Below, in pieces: positions 50,291-60,079 of a stretch of 64,000 nucleotides of DNA; position 1 is the first letter of the stretch, and each line of letters starts with the position of its first letter. The position numbers were made by a program, and so were the translations under genes. The notes beneath the pieces are model-generated. The model was not told where the DNA came from, searched no databases, and was given only the letters and a program-made list of their open reading frames with translations. Source of the DNA: Bacteroidota bacterium. Lineage in GTDB: Bacteria; Bacteroidota; Rhodothermia; Rhodothermales; UBA10348. The DNA lies in assembly GCA_022567305.1 (NCBI GenBank), contig JADFHF010000008.1, forward strand, positions 1-64,000. The letters run 5' to 3'.

Positions 50291-51550
50291 CTAGTCCATC
50301 ATTTTTCTTAAGAATGCCGGGACATCGGTGTCTCCTTTAAGTATCCGTTCGGAGCTCTGAATTTCCTCAGAATGGAGACGGCGGACTCCCTGGTTTGACT
50401 CGCTTTCTTCTCCCTTTCCGCCGTCAACAGGTTCTGTGGACACCGTGGCCAAACGTCGCCGATATGCTGGTATATCCAGCTGTTTCAGATTTTCCTCGCC
50501 TTTGTATCCGGCAATAGGAATATCAGCATGAAGCGGGAGTGATTTGCGACGGGCCGCTCCGTCCAATTTCTTTTGCGTATCGAATCCGGTCGCAATTACG
50601 GTGATGCGCAGATCGCCTGCCATGCTATTATCGATGACCGTGCCGAAAATGACCTCAACGTCGTCTCCGGCTTCCTTTTGAACGATGCCCGTAGCTGTAG
50701 TAGCCTCCCGGATGCCAAGGGATTTACCTGCAGTGATATTTACGAGTACATTTTTGGCGCCTTGAATCGAGACGCCGTCAAGCAATGGACTCGAAAGCGC
50801 TTCCGTAGCAGCTCGCTCAGCCCGGTTCTCACCGCTCGCCGTCGACGCCCCCATCAAGGCCGTTCCACCGTTGGTCATGGTCGTTCGAACATCAGCGAAG
50901 TCGAGATTGATCAGACCATGAACGGTAATCAGATCACTGATGCCTCGCGTTGCATTGTAGAGCACTTCGTCCGCCTTCTCAAAGGCCTCAACCAGCGTGG
51001 TCGTGGCTTCAGAAAGGTCAAGAAGACGTTCGTTGGGAATGATAATCAGCGTGTCGATTTCCTCCTTGAGGCGCTCGATACCACGATTTGAAACGGCCAT
51101 TCGCCTTTTCCCTTCGCACTCAAAGGGTTTGGTCACGATCGCTACCGAAAGGATTCCCAGCTCCTTCGCGATCTGAGCTACAATGGGTACTCCACCCGTA
51201 CCCGTACCACCACCCATTCCCGCGGTAATAAAAACCATGTCGAAGCCTTGAAGCGCATTTTCGATATCCGCTCGATTTTCTTCGATGGCTTCGGCTCCAA
51301 CGCTGGGTTGCGCCCCGGTGCCAAGGCCTTTAGTGAGCAAGCTACCCACTTGAATTTTGTTGGGCGCCAGATTGGCTGACAACGCCTGAGAATCGGTATT
51401 GATAGCCCAAAAGTCGACCCCGCCGATTCCTTTTTCGATCATGTTGTTCACGGCGTTTCCACCCCCGCCGCCAACACCGATCACGCAAATCTTCGCTTCT
51501 TCATTCAAAGCGTCGTCGAATACAAAAGATGTGCTAAATGAAGTCTCCAT
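50291..51550 (-). CDS. ftsZ: Cell division protein FtsZ
   Basis: KICVIGVGGGGGNAVNNMI; FITAGMGGGTGTGGVPIVAQIAKELG; C-terminal peptide DVPAFLRKMMD. Confidence 0.97.
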   Translation of the reverse strand: METSFSTSFVFDDALNEEAKICVIGVGGGGGNAVNNMIEKGIGGVDFWAINTDSQALSANLAPNKIQVGSLLTKGLGTGAQPSVGAEAIEENRADIENALQGFDMVFITAGMGGGTGTGGVPIVAQIAKELGILSVAIVTKPFECEGKRRMAVSNRGIERLKEEIDTLIIIPNERLLDLSEATTTLVEAFEKADEVLYNATRGISDLITVHGLINLDFADVRTTMTNGGTALMGASTASGENRAERAATEALSSPLLDGVSIQGAKNVLVNITAGKSLGIREATTATGIVQKEAGDDVEVIFGTVIDNSMAGDLRITVIATGFDTQKKLDGAARRKSLPLHADIPIAGYKGEENLKQLDIPAYRRRLATVSTEPVDGGKGEESESNQGVRRLHSEEIQSSERILKGDTDVPAFLRKMMD

Positions 51551-51631
51551 TTGAACCTCCAGTCGGTCGGTAAGACTATGTATGTGTTTCGCCCCGGAAT
51601 AAGCCGGTCCGGAGCACTCGATTGGTTAGTG

Positions 51632-52894
51632 TTAAAGTTCGTCGAACCAGGTTTTCATCCGATTCGCAATGCTGCGAACCAGGCCGTCTCCGTTCATCGA
51701 ACCGTGTGAAGCGACACCGACCTCTGTCCGGAAGGGCGTGCCACTTATCATCTCTGGTCGGAGTCCATACAGGACCAGACCGACCCCTGTCGAGAATTTC
51801 GGATCGCTGATCTCTTCGACAATGCCACCTGAAATTCCCATTGGCCGTCCAATGCGGGCTTCGAGTCCCAGCACTTCTGCCGCCAACGTGTCCGTTCCCG
51901 GTATCAGCGAGCCTCCTCCCGTCAATACAACACCTGCTGAAAGGTGCCGGGAGTATCCGCTACGCTTAATCTCGATCGCAGCGATTTCCAATATTTCTTC
52001 CATTCGGGGTTGAATAATCTGTGCGAGTGTGCTCCGTCCAAGACGTTTCTCGTTTCGACCCCCGAATCCCGGTATCGTTATTTCATCGTCTGCGGCCATT
52101 TCAGTGAGCGCGACTCCGAAGTTGCATTTCAGCTGCTCGGCCTGATCCCGCATGACTCCGAGTCCTTTGCGAATGTCATCGGTTACCTTGTTACCAGCTA
52201 CTGCAACGACGGCGGTATGACGAATGGTGTTGTCTTCGAAGACGGCGATGTCCGTCGTACCACCGCCAATATCTATGAGCGTGACACCGACCTCCTTCTC
52301 GTCGCTATGCAATACGGCAAATGACGATCCCAACGGTTCCAGGACGATATCATCCACCTGATATCCCGCTTTCTGTATACAGCGATAAATGTTCTTGGCC
52401 GCGGAAACCAGGCCCGTGATGATGTGAACGCTGGCCTCCAGGCGGACACCGGACATTCCGATTGGATCGGCTACACCGTCCTGGCCGTCTACGATAAATT
52501 CCTGGGGGATCACGTGCAGGATTTCACGGTCGGCGGGCATGGCGACGCGAGTCGTATCATCCAGTAGACGCTGAACATCACTGTCGGTGATTTCTCCGTC
52601 CTTATTCGAAATGGTGACGACACCCCGGGATTGAAAACTTTGAACGTGATCACCGGCAATACCGACGATCACATTCTGTACATCTACCCCGGCTTTTCGC
52701 TCGGCCTCTTCGACCGCCTGTTGAACAGCGGCAACGGTCCGATCAATATTCACGACCACACCACGATTTATGCCATCCGATTCGGAGACACCCACCCCCA
52801 ATACATTTACACGTTCGAGTTCGTCCATCGATGCGACAACGGCGCACACTTTGGTCGTCCCGATATCGAGTCCGACTACAATTCTCTCATTCAT
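51632..52894 (-). CDS. ftsA: Cell division protein FtsA
   Basis: MNERIVVGLDIGTTKVCAVV; VTLIDIGGGTTDIAVF; VVLTGGGSLIPG. ATG at 52894. Confidence 0.95.
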   Translation of the reverse strand: MNERIVVGLDIGTTKVCAVVASMDELERVNVLGVGVSESDGINRGVVVNIDRTVAAVQQAVEEAERKAGVDVQNVIVGIAGDHVQSFQSRGVVTISNKDGEITDSDVQRLLDDTTRVAMPADREILHVIPQEFIVDGQDGVADPIGMSGVRLEASVHIITGLVSAAKNIYRCIQKAGYQVDDIVLEPLGSSFAVLHSDEKEVGVTLIDIGGGTTDIAVFEDNTIRHTAVVAVAGNKVTDDIRKGLGVMRDQAEQLKCNFGVALTEMAADDEITIPGFGGRNEKRLGRSTLAQIIQPRMEEILEIAAIEIKRSGYSRHLSAGVVLTGGGSLIPGTDTLAAEVLGLEARIGRPMGISGGIVEEISDPKFSTGVGLVLYGLRPEMISGTPFRTEVGVASHGSMNGDGLVRSIANRMKTWFDEL

Positions 52895-52907
52895 GGTCTT
52901 TCTTTCT

Positions 52908-53687
52908 TTATGGGTCCGTGAATGGAAGAGGGATGTCCCTCTTCTCCTCACGAGAAATAATCTGGTTGGAAAAACGAAGGTCGATCAATTGAAACTCACG
53001 GTCCTGACTTCGGGACACTCTTTGTGTCCAGAATGCTGCAAGTCGTTTGAGCTTGTCCTGGAAATGGTCGGCACCCAGGCGCACCGGTGTCGATCCGTGT
53101 CGACCCGACGGTTCAAGCCAGAGCCAGACTTCTCCTTCGCGGAGTACAATTTCTGAAATGAGAATTCCGGCCTCAGTGCGTTCACGGTCTAGTGCGGTCA
53201 GAAATCTCAACGTTTGTTCATCCGCGGAGGGGCTGGTCGGATGAAAATCGTCCCGGTAGCCGCTCAGAAGGGGCACATCATATGACGATGAATCCGATGG
53301 TTGCATGGGGTATCCGTCTCGGTCCAGGTAGAAACCTGGCCTTCCGGACGGAAGCAGGACCTGCACAATCGGGTCACGCTCCTGAATACCGAGAATCAGT
53401 ACTCCGGTCGGAAGTCTCGTTATCGTTGTGTTGGCCACCCATGGGTGCCGCGCCACCCGATCTGCCACGACTTCTGACTGGATCTGAAACATCACGTCCC
53501 CGCTATCCACCCCGGCTAATTCTCGAATTTCTTCAGGCAGCGCATTGGTCGTACCTCGAACGTCTATACGCTCGACCGTGACTTGCATCAGCCAACCCCA
53601 TCCGAGTATGCCGCACGCGAGCACGATCAAAACTACGATTCCCTCGAGAAATCCTGAACGTCTGATATATCCGGGTAATCCTGGCAT
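52908..53687 (-). CDS. ftsQ: Cell division protein FtsQ (POTRA)
   Basis: N-terminal TM, POTRA-like VERIDVRGTTNALPEEIRELAGVDSGDVMFQIQSEVVADRVARHPWVANTTITRLPTGVLILGIQERDPI; dcw synteny. Confidence 0.9.
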   Translation of the reverse strand: MPGLPGYIRRSGFLEGIVVLIVLACGILGWGWLMQVTVERIDVRGTTNALPEEIRELAGVDSGDVMFQIQSEVVADRVARHPWVANTTITRLPTGVLILGIQERDPIVQVLLPSGRPGFYLDRDGYPMQPSDSSSYDVPLLSGYRDDFHPTSPSADEQTLRFLTALDRERTEAGILISEIVLREGEVWLWLEPSGRHGSTPVRLGADHFQDKLKRLAAFWTQRVSRSQDREFQLIDLRFSNQIISREEKRDIPLPFTDP

Positions 53688-53692
53688 TTGTG

Positions 53693-55162
53693 CTACGACT
53701 CCTCGGTTGGTTGTTGGGCTCTAGTCGAATCGTCGCCGGTCACAGAAGGACCATCCCGTAGCACATCGACCAGTTTTCTACTGTAACGCCAGATATCTCC
53801 GGCACCAAGTGCAAGAACAACATCGCCTTCCCGAGTCAAGCCTCCCACATAATCAGGCATCTGTTCTCGGTCCCGCACGTAGTGAACCTCACCGTGTCCA
53901 AATGATTGAGCCAGATCTGCGATGACCGATCCGTCGATCCCTTCGATGGGCTCCTCACGAGCACCGTAAACATCCATCAGGACAAGCACATCCGCGTTGA
54001 AGAATGATCGGGCAAAATCTTCTAGAAAATCCCTCGTGCGCGAGTAGAGATGCGGTTGGAATACAGCGATCAGACGAGCCTCTTTCCAACACTCGGCAGC
54101 CGCCTCCAGCGTCGCGCGAATTTCTGTTGGGTGATGCGCATAGTCGTCGATCACGCGTACTCCGCTTCCGAAACCGATTTCTTGCATTCGCCTCTGAACA
54201 CCCGTGTACGCGCGGAGTCCTTCATCGATCTGATCGAATTCCATGTCGAGTTCCAAACCAATGGCAATGGCAGCAAGAGCGTTTCTCACGTTGTGATGAC
54301 CGGGTGCGTTGAGCGTAGCCCGTCCGAGCAATTTGTTGTGGTGATAAATGTCAAACGTCATCACATGTCCATCCTGGCGCACTTCCTCGGCGCGAACGTC
54401 TGACTGGCGCGCGTATCCATATGTCACGATTCTCCGGTCGATTCGGTCGAGAATGGCCTGGACATTCGGGTCGTCTAGACACACGATTGCGGCACCAAAG
54501 AACGGTACACTTCCGGCAAACTGGATGAAGGATTCCAGCAGATCATCCAGCCCGGAATACGTGTCGAGGTGTTCTTCCTCGATATTGGTAATTACAGCTA
54601 GCGATGGTGTCAACCGCAAAAAGGTCCGATCGTATTCATCGGCCTCCACCAGGATGATGTCACCCTCGCCGGAACGGGCGTTCGATCCAAACACCGATAC
54701 TTTACCACCTACAATTACAGTGGGATCAAACCCTCCGGCAGCGACGATCATCCCGGCCATCGAAGTGGTCGTCGTCTTACCATGCGTTCCGGCGATGCCC
54801 ACGCCGAACTTCATCCGTACAAGCTCACCGAGCATGACGGCTCTAGAAATCAGAGGGATTCTCCGGGCGCCTGCTTCCGCCGTTTCAGGATTCGTTTCGG
54901 GTTCTATGGCGGACGAATAGACCACGACATCGGATTCTCCGATCTGAGAAGCTTCGTGACCCTCGTAAATGGTCGCTCCCATGCTAACCAAACGGTCCGT
55001 CACATCACTTTTCTGGAGATCCGATCCGGAAACGTCATATCCGCGTGTAAGAAGCACCTCGGCAATCGAACTCATCCCGATGCCTCCAATACCCACCATA
55101 TGCACATGCCGAACTCGTCCGAAAGTTGGTTGTCGCCGCAGTATGGATCTATTCTTACTCAT
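53693..55162 (-). CDS. murC: UDP-N-acetylmuramate--L-alanine ligase
   Basis: VHMVGIGGIGMSSIAEVLLTRGYDVSGSD; GIAGTHGKTTTTSM; VRVIDDYAHHPTEI. Confidence 0.96.
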   Translation of the reverse strand: MSKNRSILRRQPTFGRVRHVHMVGIGGIGMSSIAEVLLTRGYDVSGSDLQKSDVTDRLVSMGATIYEGHEASQIGESDVVVYSSAIEPETNPETAEAGARRIPLISRAVMLGELVRMKFGVGIAGTHGKTTTTSMAGMIVAAGGFDPTVIVGGKVSVFGSNARSGEGDIILVEADEYDRTFLRLTPSLAVITNIEEEHLDTYSGLDDLLESFIQFAGSVPFFGAAIVCLDDPNVQAILDRIDRRIVTYGYARQSDVRAEEVRQDGHVMTFDIYHHNKLLGRATLNAPGHHNVRNALAAIAIGLELDMEFDQIDEGLRAYTGVQRRMQEIGFGSGVRVIDDYAHHPTEIRATLEAAAECWKEARLIAVFQPHLYSRTRDFLEDFARSFFNADVLVLMDVYGAREEPIEGIDGSVIADLAQSFGHGEVHYVRDREQMPDYVGGLTREGDVVLALGAGDIWRYSRKLVDVLRDGPSVTGDDSTRAQQPTEES

Positions 55163-56301
55163 GCCTGCCTCCGTTCGGCGAGTTGAAGCACGTCGGCGGC
55201 AATGGTATCAGCAGCCTCCGGCAAGGCGTTTGCTCTTGCCGCTACCGACATAGCTTCCAGGCGGTCCGGATCGTTCCAAAGTTCCTGCCAAAGGTCGTAG
55301 AGTCGGCTCCTTATTTCCGGTTCGGAAAGAATAACGGCCGCAGAACTCGACTCCAGGCTCCTTGCATTGCTCGTCTGATGATCCTCCGCGACGTTGGGCG
55401 ACGGGATAAGGATAGAGGGTGTCGCTGTAACCATGAGTTCGCTGCACGTGATTGCCCCGGATCTACAGATGGCTAGATCGCAAACCGCGTAGGCCATTTC
55501 CATCCGATCAATAAATGCTAGAATTTTAAGTCTCGGGTGGGCCGAAATCGTTGACTCGATTTTTTGGAAATACTTGGCGCCTGTCTGCCAGATAACCACC
55601 GATTCCCGGTGATGAAGGAAATCTTTGATCTGGCGGCTGAACAGTTCGTTGATGGCGAGACTGCCTCCGGATCCGCCGAGCACAAGAAGGACACGCTGGT
55701 CGGGTTCGATCTGAAAAAAGTCACGGGCTTCTTCTTTCGAAGCTTGCCCCAGTTCAGCCCGAACAGGATTTCCTGAAACAACGGTTTTTTCTGCCGGAAA
55801 GGTGGAGAGCGTTTCCTGAAACGCAGTATGAATCCGGTCCGCAAATCGACTCAGGATTCTATTGGTGATGCCTACATGTGCGTTCTGTTCCTGAATGAGA
55901 ATCGGGCGCCTTCGTTTGTGCGCAGCCCAGATCACCGGTCCGGCAACAAATCCTCCCGTACCGACCGCCACGTCCGCGTCAAAGTCGTCGACCAGATTCC
56001 AACTCTGCCAGACCCCCTTAAGCACTGTAAACGGCACCTTTAGATTCTGCAGGGTGATCTGTCTCTGAATTCCCCGTGCTGCCACGCTATGTATTGGATA
56101 GCCTGCTTTCGGGACCGCTTGCCATTCGATTCGATCCTTTGAGCCCGCGAATGCAACAACCGCATCGGGGCATTGCCTTTTAACAGCATCTGCAATCGCA
56201 ATCGCAGGATAGACATGACCGCCCGTCCCTCCACCCGTCATTAAAATCCGGGGTGGATCCCGTCGATCCGAGGATTGAGAATATGTGGATTTAGAACTCA
56301 C
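55159..56301 (-). CDS. murG: UDP-GlcNAc undecaprenyl-PP-MurNAc transferase
   Basis: ILMTGGGTGGHVYPAIAIADAV; LIQEQNAHVGITNRIL; LVLGGSGGSLAINELF. ATGA overlap with murC. Confidence 0.95.
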   Translation of the reverse strand: MSSKSTYSQSSDRRDPPRILMTGGGTGGHVYPAIAIADAVKRQCPDAVVAFAGSKDRIEWQAVPKAGYPIHSVAARGIQRQITLQNLKVPFTVLKGVWQSWNLVDDFDADVAVGTGGFVAGPVIWAAHKRRRPILIQEQNAHVGITNRILSRFADRIHTAFQETLSTFPAEKTVVSGNPVRAELGQASKEEARDFFQIEPDQRVLLVLGGSGGSLAINELFSRQIKDFLHHRESVVIWQTGAKYFQKIESTISAHPRLKILAFIDRMEMAYAVCDLAICRSGAITCSELMVTATPSILIPSPNVAEDHQTSNARSLESSSAAVILSEPEIRSRLYDLWQELWNDPDRLEAMSVAARANALPEAADTIAADVLQLAERRQA

Positions 56302-57446
56302 TTAACCTGCCGGGAAACATTGAGAAGAATCCCCATCATGACGCCGCTCGCCAAGAGCGATGTACCGCCGTACGACACAAACGGTAGAGGTAAACCGGTG
56401 ACGGGAAAGAGGCCTGCGGCAACCCCCGCATGCGCAAATCCGTAGAACGTAAGCATGAGAACCAGACCAACACTGATCAGGAGACCCATCGGATCAGGAG
56501 CTCTTCGGGCAATCCGAAGGAGTCCTCGAAACAGAATCACGACGAATACACCCAGAATCAGAAGTGCACCAATGACTCCATACTCCTCAGCGATAATCGC
56601 GTAGATAAAGTCATTATAGGGCGCCGGAAGAAAATCTCTTTGAACACTTTTCCCCGGACCTACACCTGAAATTCCTCCCATGGCAAACGCAATTTTCGCC
56701 TGTCGAGCCTGGTACCCCTCCGCCTGAGTCGAGAATACTCCGGCCTCTTCCGTATTGGGAAACAGTTTGATGCCCGCGTAGGACTCGAGTCGCGCCGCTC
56801 GTTCTGGAGATGTGAGCAGAAGCGAGTAAGCCAGAATGGCACCGACCAAACAGGTGGCCGCCAGGTGAAGCACACTTACACGCGCAATGAAACACATGGT
56901 CACGACCGCCGCCAAAACAACGGCGGCCGTCGAGAGATCATCGATTCCGATGGCACCGACCGTGATCAGAATCCAGATGAAAATCGGTGCAAATGATCTG
57001 GAAAACGATTTGATGTACGTCTGTTTCTTAGCCAGGAGCACAGCGACATACACCATGAGAGCGACCTTCGCGATGTCTGATGGTTGAAATCCTATGCCCC
57101 CCCACTGAAGCCATCGAGCGGCTCCGCCCGACACGACACCCACCAGCTGAACAGCAAGAAGTAGCGCAATCGCTACGACGAGCGCTACCAAACCGTACCG
57201 GGCCACCTTGTGATAGTCAATGAGACTAAATCCGCCCATAACCGCTAGCGCCAAACCAACCCGGAAGAGATGGTTGAACAAAAATCGTTCGGTGTCTCCG
57301 CCGGATTTCGTTTCAGCCAAAAATGAAACGGCACTGTACACCGCCACGATACCCACGGCGGCGAGCACAAATATGGACCACAGCACGAATTTGTCTACTG
57401 GGCCTGATATCGAGGGTGCCGCTATGTTTTTGATTCCCGACTTCAC
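56298..57446 (-). CDS. ftsW: SEDS peptidoglycan polymerase FtsW
   Basis: SEDS motifs GPGKSVQRDFLPAPYNDFIYAIIAEEYGVIGALLILG and GLPLPFVSYGGTSLLASGVMMGILLNVS; dcw synteny. Confidence 0.95.
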   Translation of the reverse strand: MKSGIKNIAAPSISGPVDKFVLWSIFVLAAVGIVAVYSAVSFLAETKSGGDTERFLFNHLFRVGLALAVMGGFSLIDYHKVARYGLVALVVAIALLLAVQLVGVVSGGAARWLQWGGIGFQPSDIAKVALMVYVAVLLAKKQTYIKSFSRSFAPIFIWILITVGAIGIDDLSTAAVVLAAVVTMCFIARVSVLHLAATCLVGAILAYSLLLTSPERAARLESYAGIKLFPNTEEAGVFSTQAEGYQARQAKIAFAMGGISGVGPGKSVQRDFLPAPYNDFIYAIIAEEYGVIGALLILGVFVVILFRGLLRIARRAPDPMGLLISVGLVLMLTFYGFAHAGVAAGLFPVTGLPLPFVSYGGTSLLASGVMMGILLNVSRQVK

Positions 57447-57465
57447 ACTTGATTATCTATTCGGT

Positions 57466-58866
57466 TTACAGATCGGAAATAAGTCGTTTGAAGACGTCAC
57501 CACGCTCTTCAAAGTCATCGAACATGTCAAAGGAAGCACAGGCAGGACTTAGCAGGACGGTCTCGCCGTTTCTAGCCAACAGAGAAGCATAATTCACCGC
57601 GTCTACCATGCTATCCACCATCACCGTTTGATCGACATACGGACCTAGATCTTCGGCCACTGTAGCTGCACTTTCCCCTATCGCGACCAGGATTCGGACT
57701 TTTTCGGCGACCAATTGCCGCAGGGATTCATAGTCATTTCCTTTGTCCCGTCCTCCCGCGATGAGGACAACAGGTTGGTTCATACTTTCGAGCGCAAACC
57801 AGACCGAATTGACGTTCGTAGCTTTCGAGTCATTCACGTATCGGATACCGTCCACCTCTCGTACAAATTCTAACCGATGGGGCACACCTTCGAACCTCGA
57901 AAGACTCGAGCGAATAATTTCACTCCGCACCTCCATCACTCGGGCAGCGATCGCCGCCGCGAGTGAGTTGCCGGTGTTGTGTCGGCCTCGAAGGGCCAAC
58001 TCGTCTGATTGCATGAGCACCTCCTTATTTTGTCCGGTTCGGATAATGAGCGCATCGTCGCGAATAAAACCTGCTGCTGACGGCGTGTCCGATAGCGTAA
58101 ATCCATATGAAACTGGCTTTGAAGACCGCTTCATCGCTTCAAGGCGAGACGTGATCTGATCGTCGTCCAGATTGTAGATGAACACATCATCTGACTGCTG
58201 ATTCTCCCTGATTCTAAATTTGCTTTTTGCGTATTCCCCGAGTTCATTGTCGTATCGGTCTAAGTGGTCCGGTGTGATATTCAATAACACGCTCACATGT
58301 GGATGAAATGAATCGATATGATCCAGTTGAAAACTCGACACCTCAAGGACCACAACATCCGCGGGATCGACTTTGGTCACGACTGCCGAGAATGGATTTC
58401 CGATATTTCCAGCTACATGTGTTTTCTTCCCGTCCGTTCTGAAGATGTGTCCGAGAAGAGAAGTGGTTGTGGTCTTGCCGTTTGAGCCCGTAATGGCAAT
58501 AATGGGTGCATCACAGAACCAGGCGGCAACCTCAATCTCCGAGTAAATGGGTAGCCTCTTTTCCACAGCCTGGGTGAGTACACTGGCTGAATCCAGTACG
58601 CCGGGACTGGTGACCATGTAGTCGGCTTCCAGGGCCCGGTCCGTGTGTCCCCCCTCTTCGAATTCGATTCCTTCGTTTGTCAAAAATGCACGGCGAGAAT
58701 CGTCGATTTTAGTGTGATCGGTAACAAAAACCACTGCGTCCCGTGCCTGAAGCAAACTGGCTACAGCAATGCCACTTCTGGCAGCACCCACGATCGTCAC
58801 GCGATGTCCCCGGACATTTCGCCGATCGCCGTTATTCGTAATCCGTTGTTGAGAGTCAGTCGTCAT
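57466..58866 (-). CDS. murD: UDP-N-acetylmuramoylalanine--D-glutamate ligase
   Basis: ITGSNGKTTTTSLLGHIF; VLLNITPDHLDRYDN; YVNDSKATNVNSVWFAL; GGRDKGNDYE. Confidence 0.96.
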   Translation of the reverse strand: MTTDSQQRITNNGDRRNVRGHRVTIVGAARSGIAVASLLQARDAVVFVTDHTKIDDSRRAFLTNEGIEFEEGGHTDRALEADYMVTSPGVLDSASVLTQAVEKRLPIYSEIEVAAWFCDAPIIAITGSNGKTTTTSLLGHIFRTDGKKTHVAGNIGNPFSAVVTKVDPADVVVLEVSSFQLDHIDSFHPHVSVLLNITPDHLDRYDNELGEYAKSKFRIRENQQSDDVFIYNLDDDQITSRLEAMKRSSKPVSYGFTLSDTPSAAGFIRDDALIIRTGQNKEVLMQSDELALRGRHNTGNSLAAAIAARVMEVRSEIIRSSLSRFEGVPHRLEFVREVDGIRYVNDSKATNVNSVWFALESMNQPVVLIAGGRDKGNDYESLRQLVAEKVRILVAIGESAATVAEDLGPYVDQTVMVDSMVDAVNYASLLARNGETVLLSPACASFDMFDDFEERGDVFKRLISDL

Positions 58867-58896
58867 GCAGTGACATTCTGAAGTGGTTTATAGGTG

Positions 58897-60054
58897 TCAG
58901 CGAATTCTGAGCACTAATAGAGCCGTAATCACGGTCAGAGCCGTTATCAGCCAAAATCGAACGACTATTTTGGCTTCATGGGTTCCTGCTGCTTCATAAT
59001 GATGATGAATGGGCGCCATTCTGAAGACACGTTTCCCTTCACCCGTCTTCTTTCGCGTATATCTGAAATAGGTTGTCTGGATAATCACGGACAGCGATTC
59101 CCAAAGAAAGACAGCGCAAAGAATTGGAAGTAAAAGTTCCTTTTTGATCATAAGAGCAGTCGTGCCAACCGCTGCTCCAAGCGAGAGGGCTCCGGTGTCC
59201 CCCATAAACACTGAGGCGGGATATCCATTGTGCCAGAGAAATCCAAAGCAGGCAGCAGCCAGAGCTGCCACAAAGATGGTCAACTCACCTGCGCCCGGAA
59301 GAAGCATCTCATTCAAGAATTCGGAAAAGACGGCGTTACCTGCGATGTAACAAAGTGCCGTCAAACCGATGGCAACAATCCCGGTTACACCTGCAGCGAG
59401 GCCATCAAGTCCGTCGGTCAGATTGACCGAATTTGAGAGTGCCGTAATTACAAAAATGACGACGGGTATATAGATCAACCAACCCAGATTGGAGCCCGGC
59501 CAGAGGTATTTAAAAAAGTCGTAGTCGAGTGTCTCGTCCGCGACAAACGGCAGATACGTTAGTGTCTTGATATCGCTGAACTGAGGATGGAAATACAGCA
59601 CGAGGCCAACCAGGAGACCGAGCGATATCTGGCCCGTCAATTTGATTCGCGCCGGTAAACCGCTCTTGTTCCGTTTCACCACTTTGATGTAATCGTCGGC
59701 GAAGCCGAAAGCACCCATCCACGCGGTGGCCAGAAGAATCAACCAGACATAGACTTCGCCGATTGCACCCCAGAGCAGCGTTGCCACAAGTACGGAGAGA
59801 AGGATGATCAGTCCTCCCATGGTGGGAGTGCCAGACTTGTGCGTATGATCGATCGCCCCGCCCAGAACACCTTCTCGAACAGTCTCTCCAATCTGTCTTT
59901 TTTCCAGCCACCGAATGATGCTTCGTCCAGCAAAAAGAGAAATCGCTAGCGCGGTTATCGCTGCCAAAGAGGCCCTAACCGTGATATACTGAATCGCCTG
60001 AAACCCAGGCGGTTGAAACATCTCTTCCAGATATGTCAGTAGATAGTAGAGCAT
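58897..60054 (-). CDS. mraY: Phospho-MurNAc-pentapeptide translocase
   Basis: HKSGTPTMGGLIIL; FADDYIKV; NSVNLTDGLDGLAAG; FMGDTGALSLGAAVG; MAPIHHHYEAAG. Confidence 0.97.
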   Translation of the reverse strand: MLYYLLTYLEEMFQPPGFQAIQYITVRASLAAITALAISLFAGRSIIRWLEKRQIGETVREGVLGGAIDHTHKSGTPTMGGLIILLSVLVATLLWGAIGEVYVWLILLATAWMGAFGFADDYIKVVKRNKSGLPARIKLTGQISLGLLVGLVLYFHPQFSDIKTLTYLPFVADETLDYDFFKYLWPGSNLGWLIYIPVVIFVITALSNSVNLTDGLDGLAAGVTGIVAIGLTALCYIAGNAVFSEFLNEMLLPGAGELTIFVAALAAACFGFLWHNGYPASVFMGDTGALSLGAAVGTTALMIKKELLLPILCAVFLWESLSVIIQTTYFRYTRKKTGEGKRVFRMAPIHHHYEAAGTHEAKIVVRFWLITALTVITALLVLRIR

Positions 60055-60079
60055 TCCCGTGCGCCGGTTCGGCGCATTG

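Noticed and set aside
55159-56301. ATGA overlaps at murC/murG and murG/ftsW
   Set aside because: Ordinary translational-coupling overlaps within a dcw operon.
60055-60079. murF missing between murE and mraY (and no murB/ddl between murC and ftsQ) in the dcw cluster
   Set aside because: Unusual relative to E. coli, but to my knowledge Bacteroidota-type dcw clusters commonly lack murF at this position; not evidence of a novel pathway.
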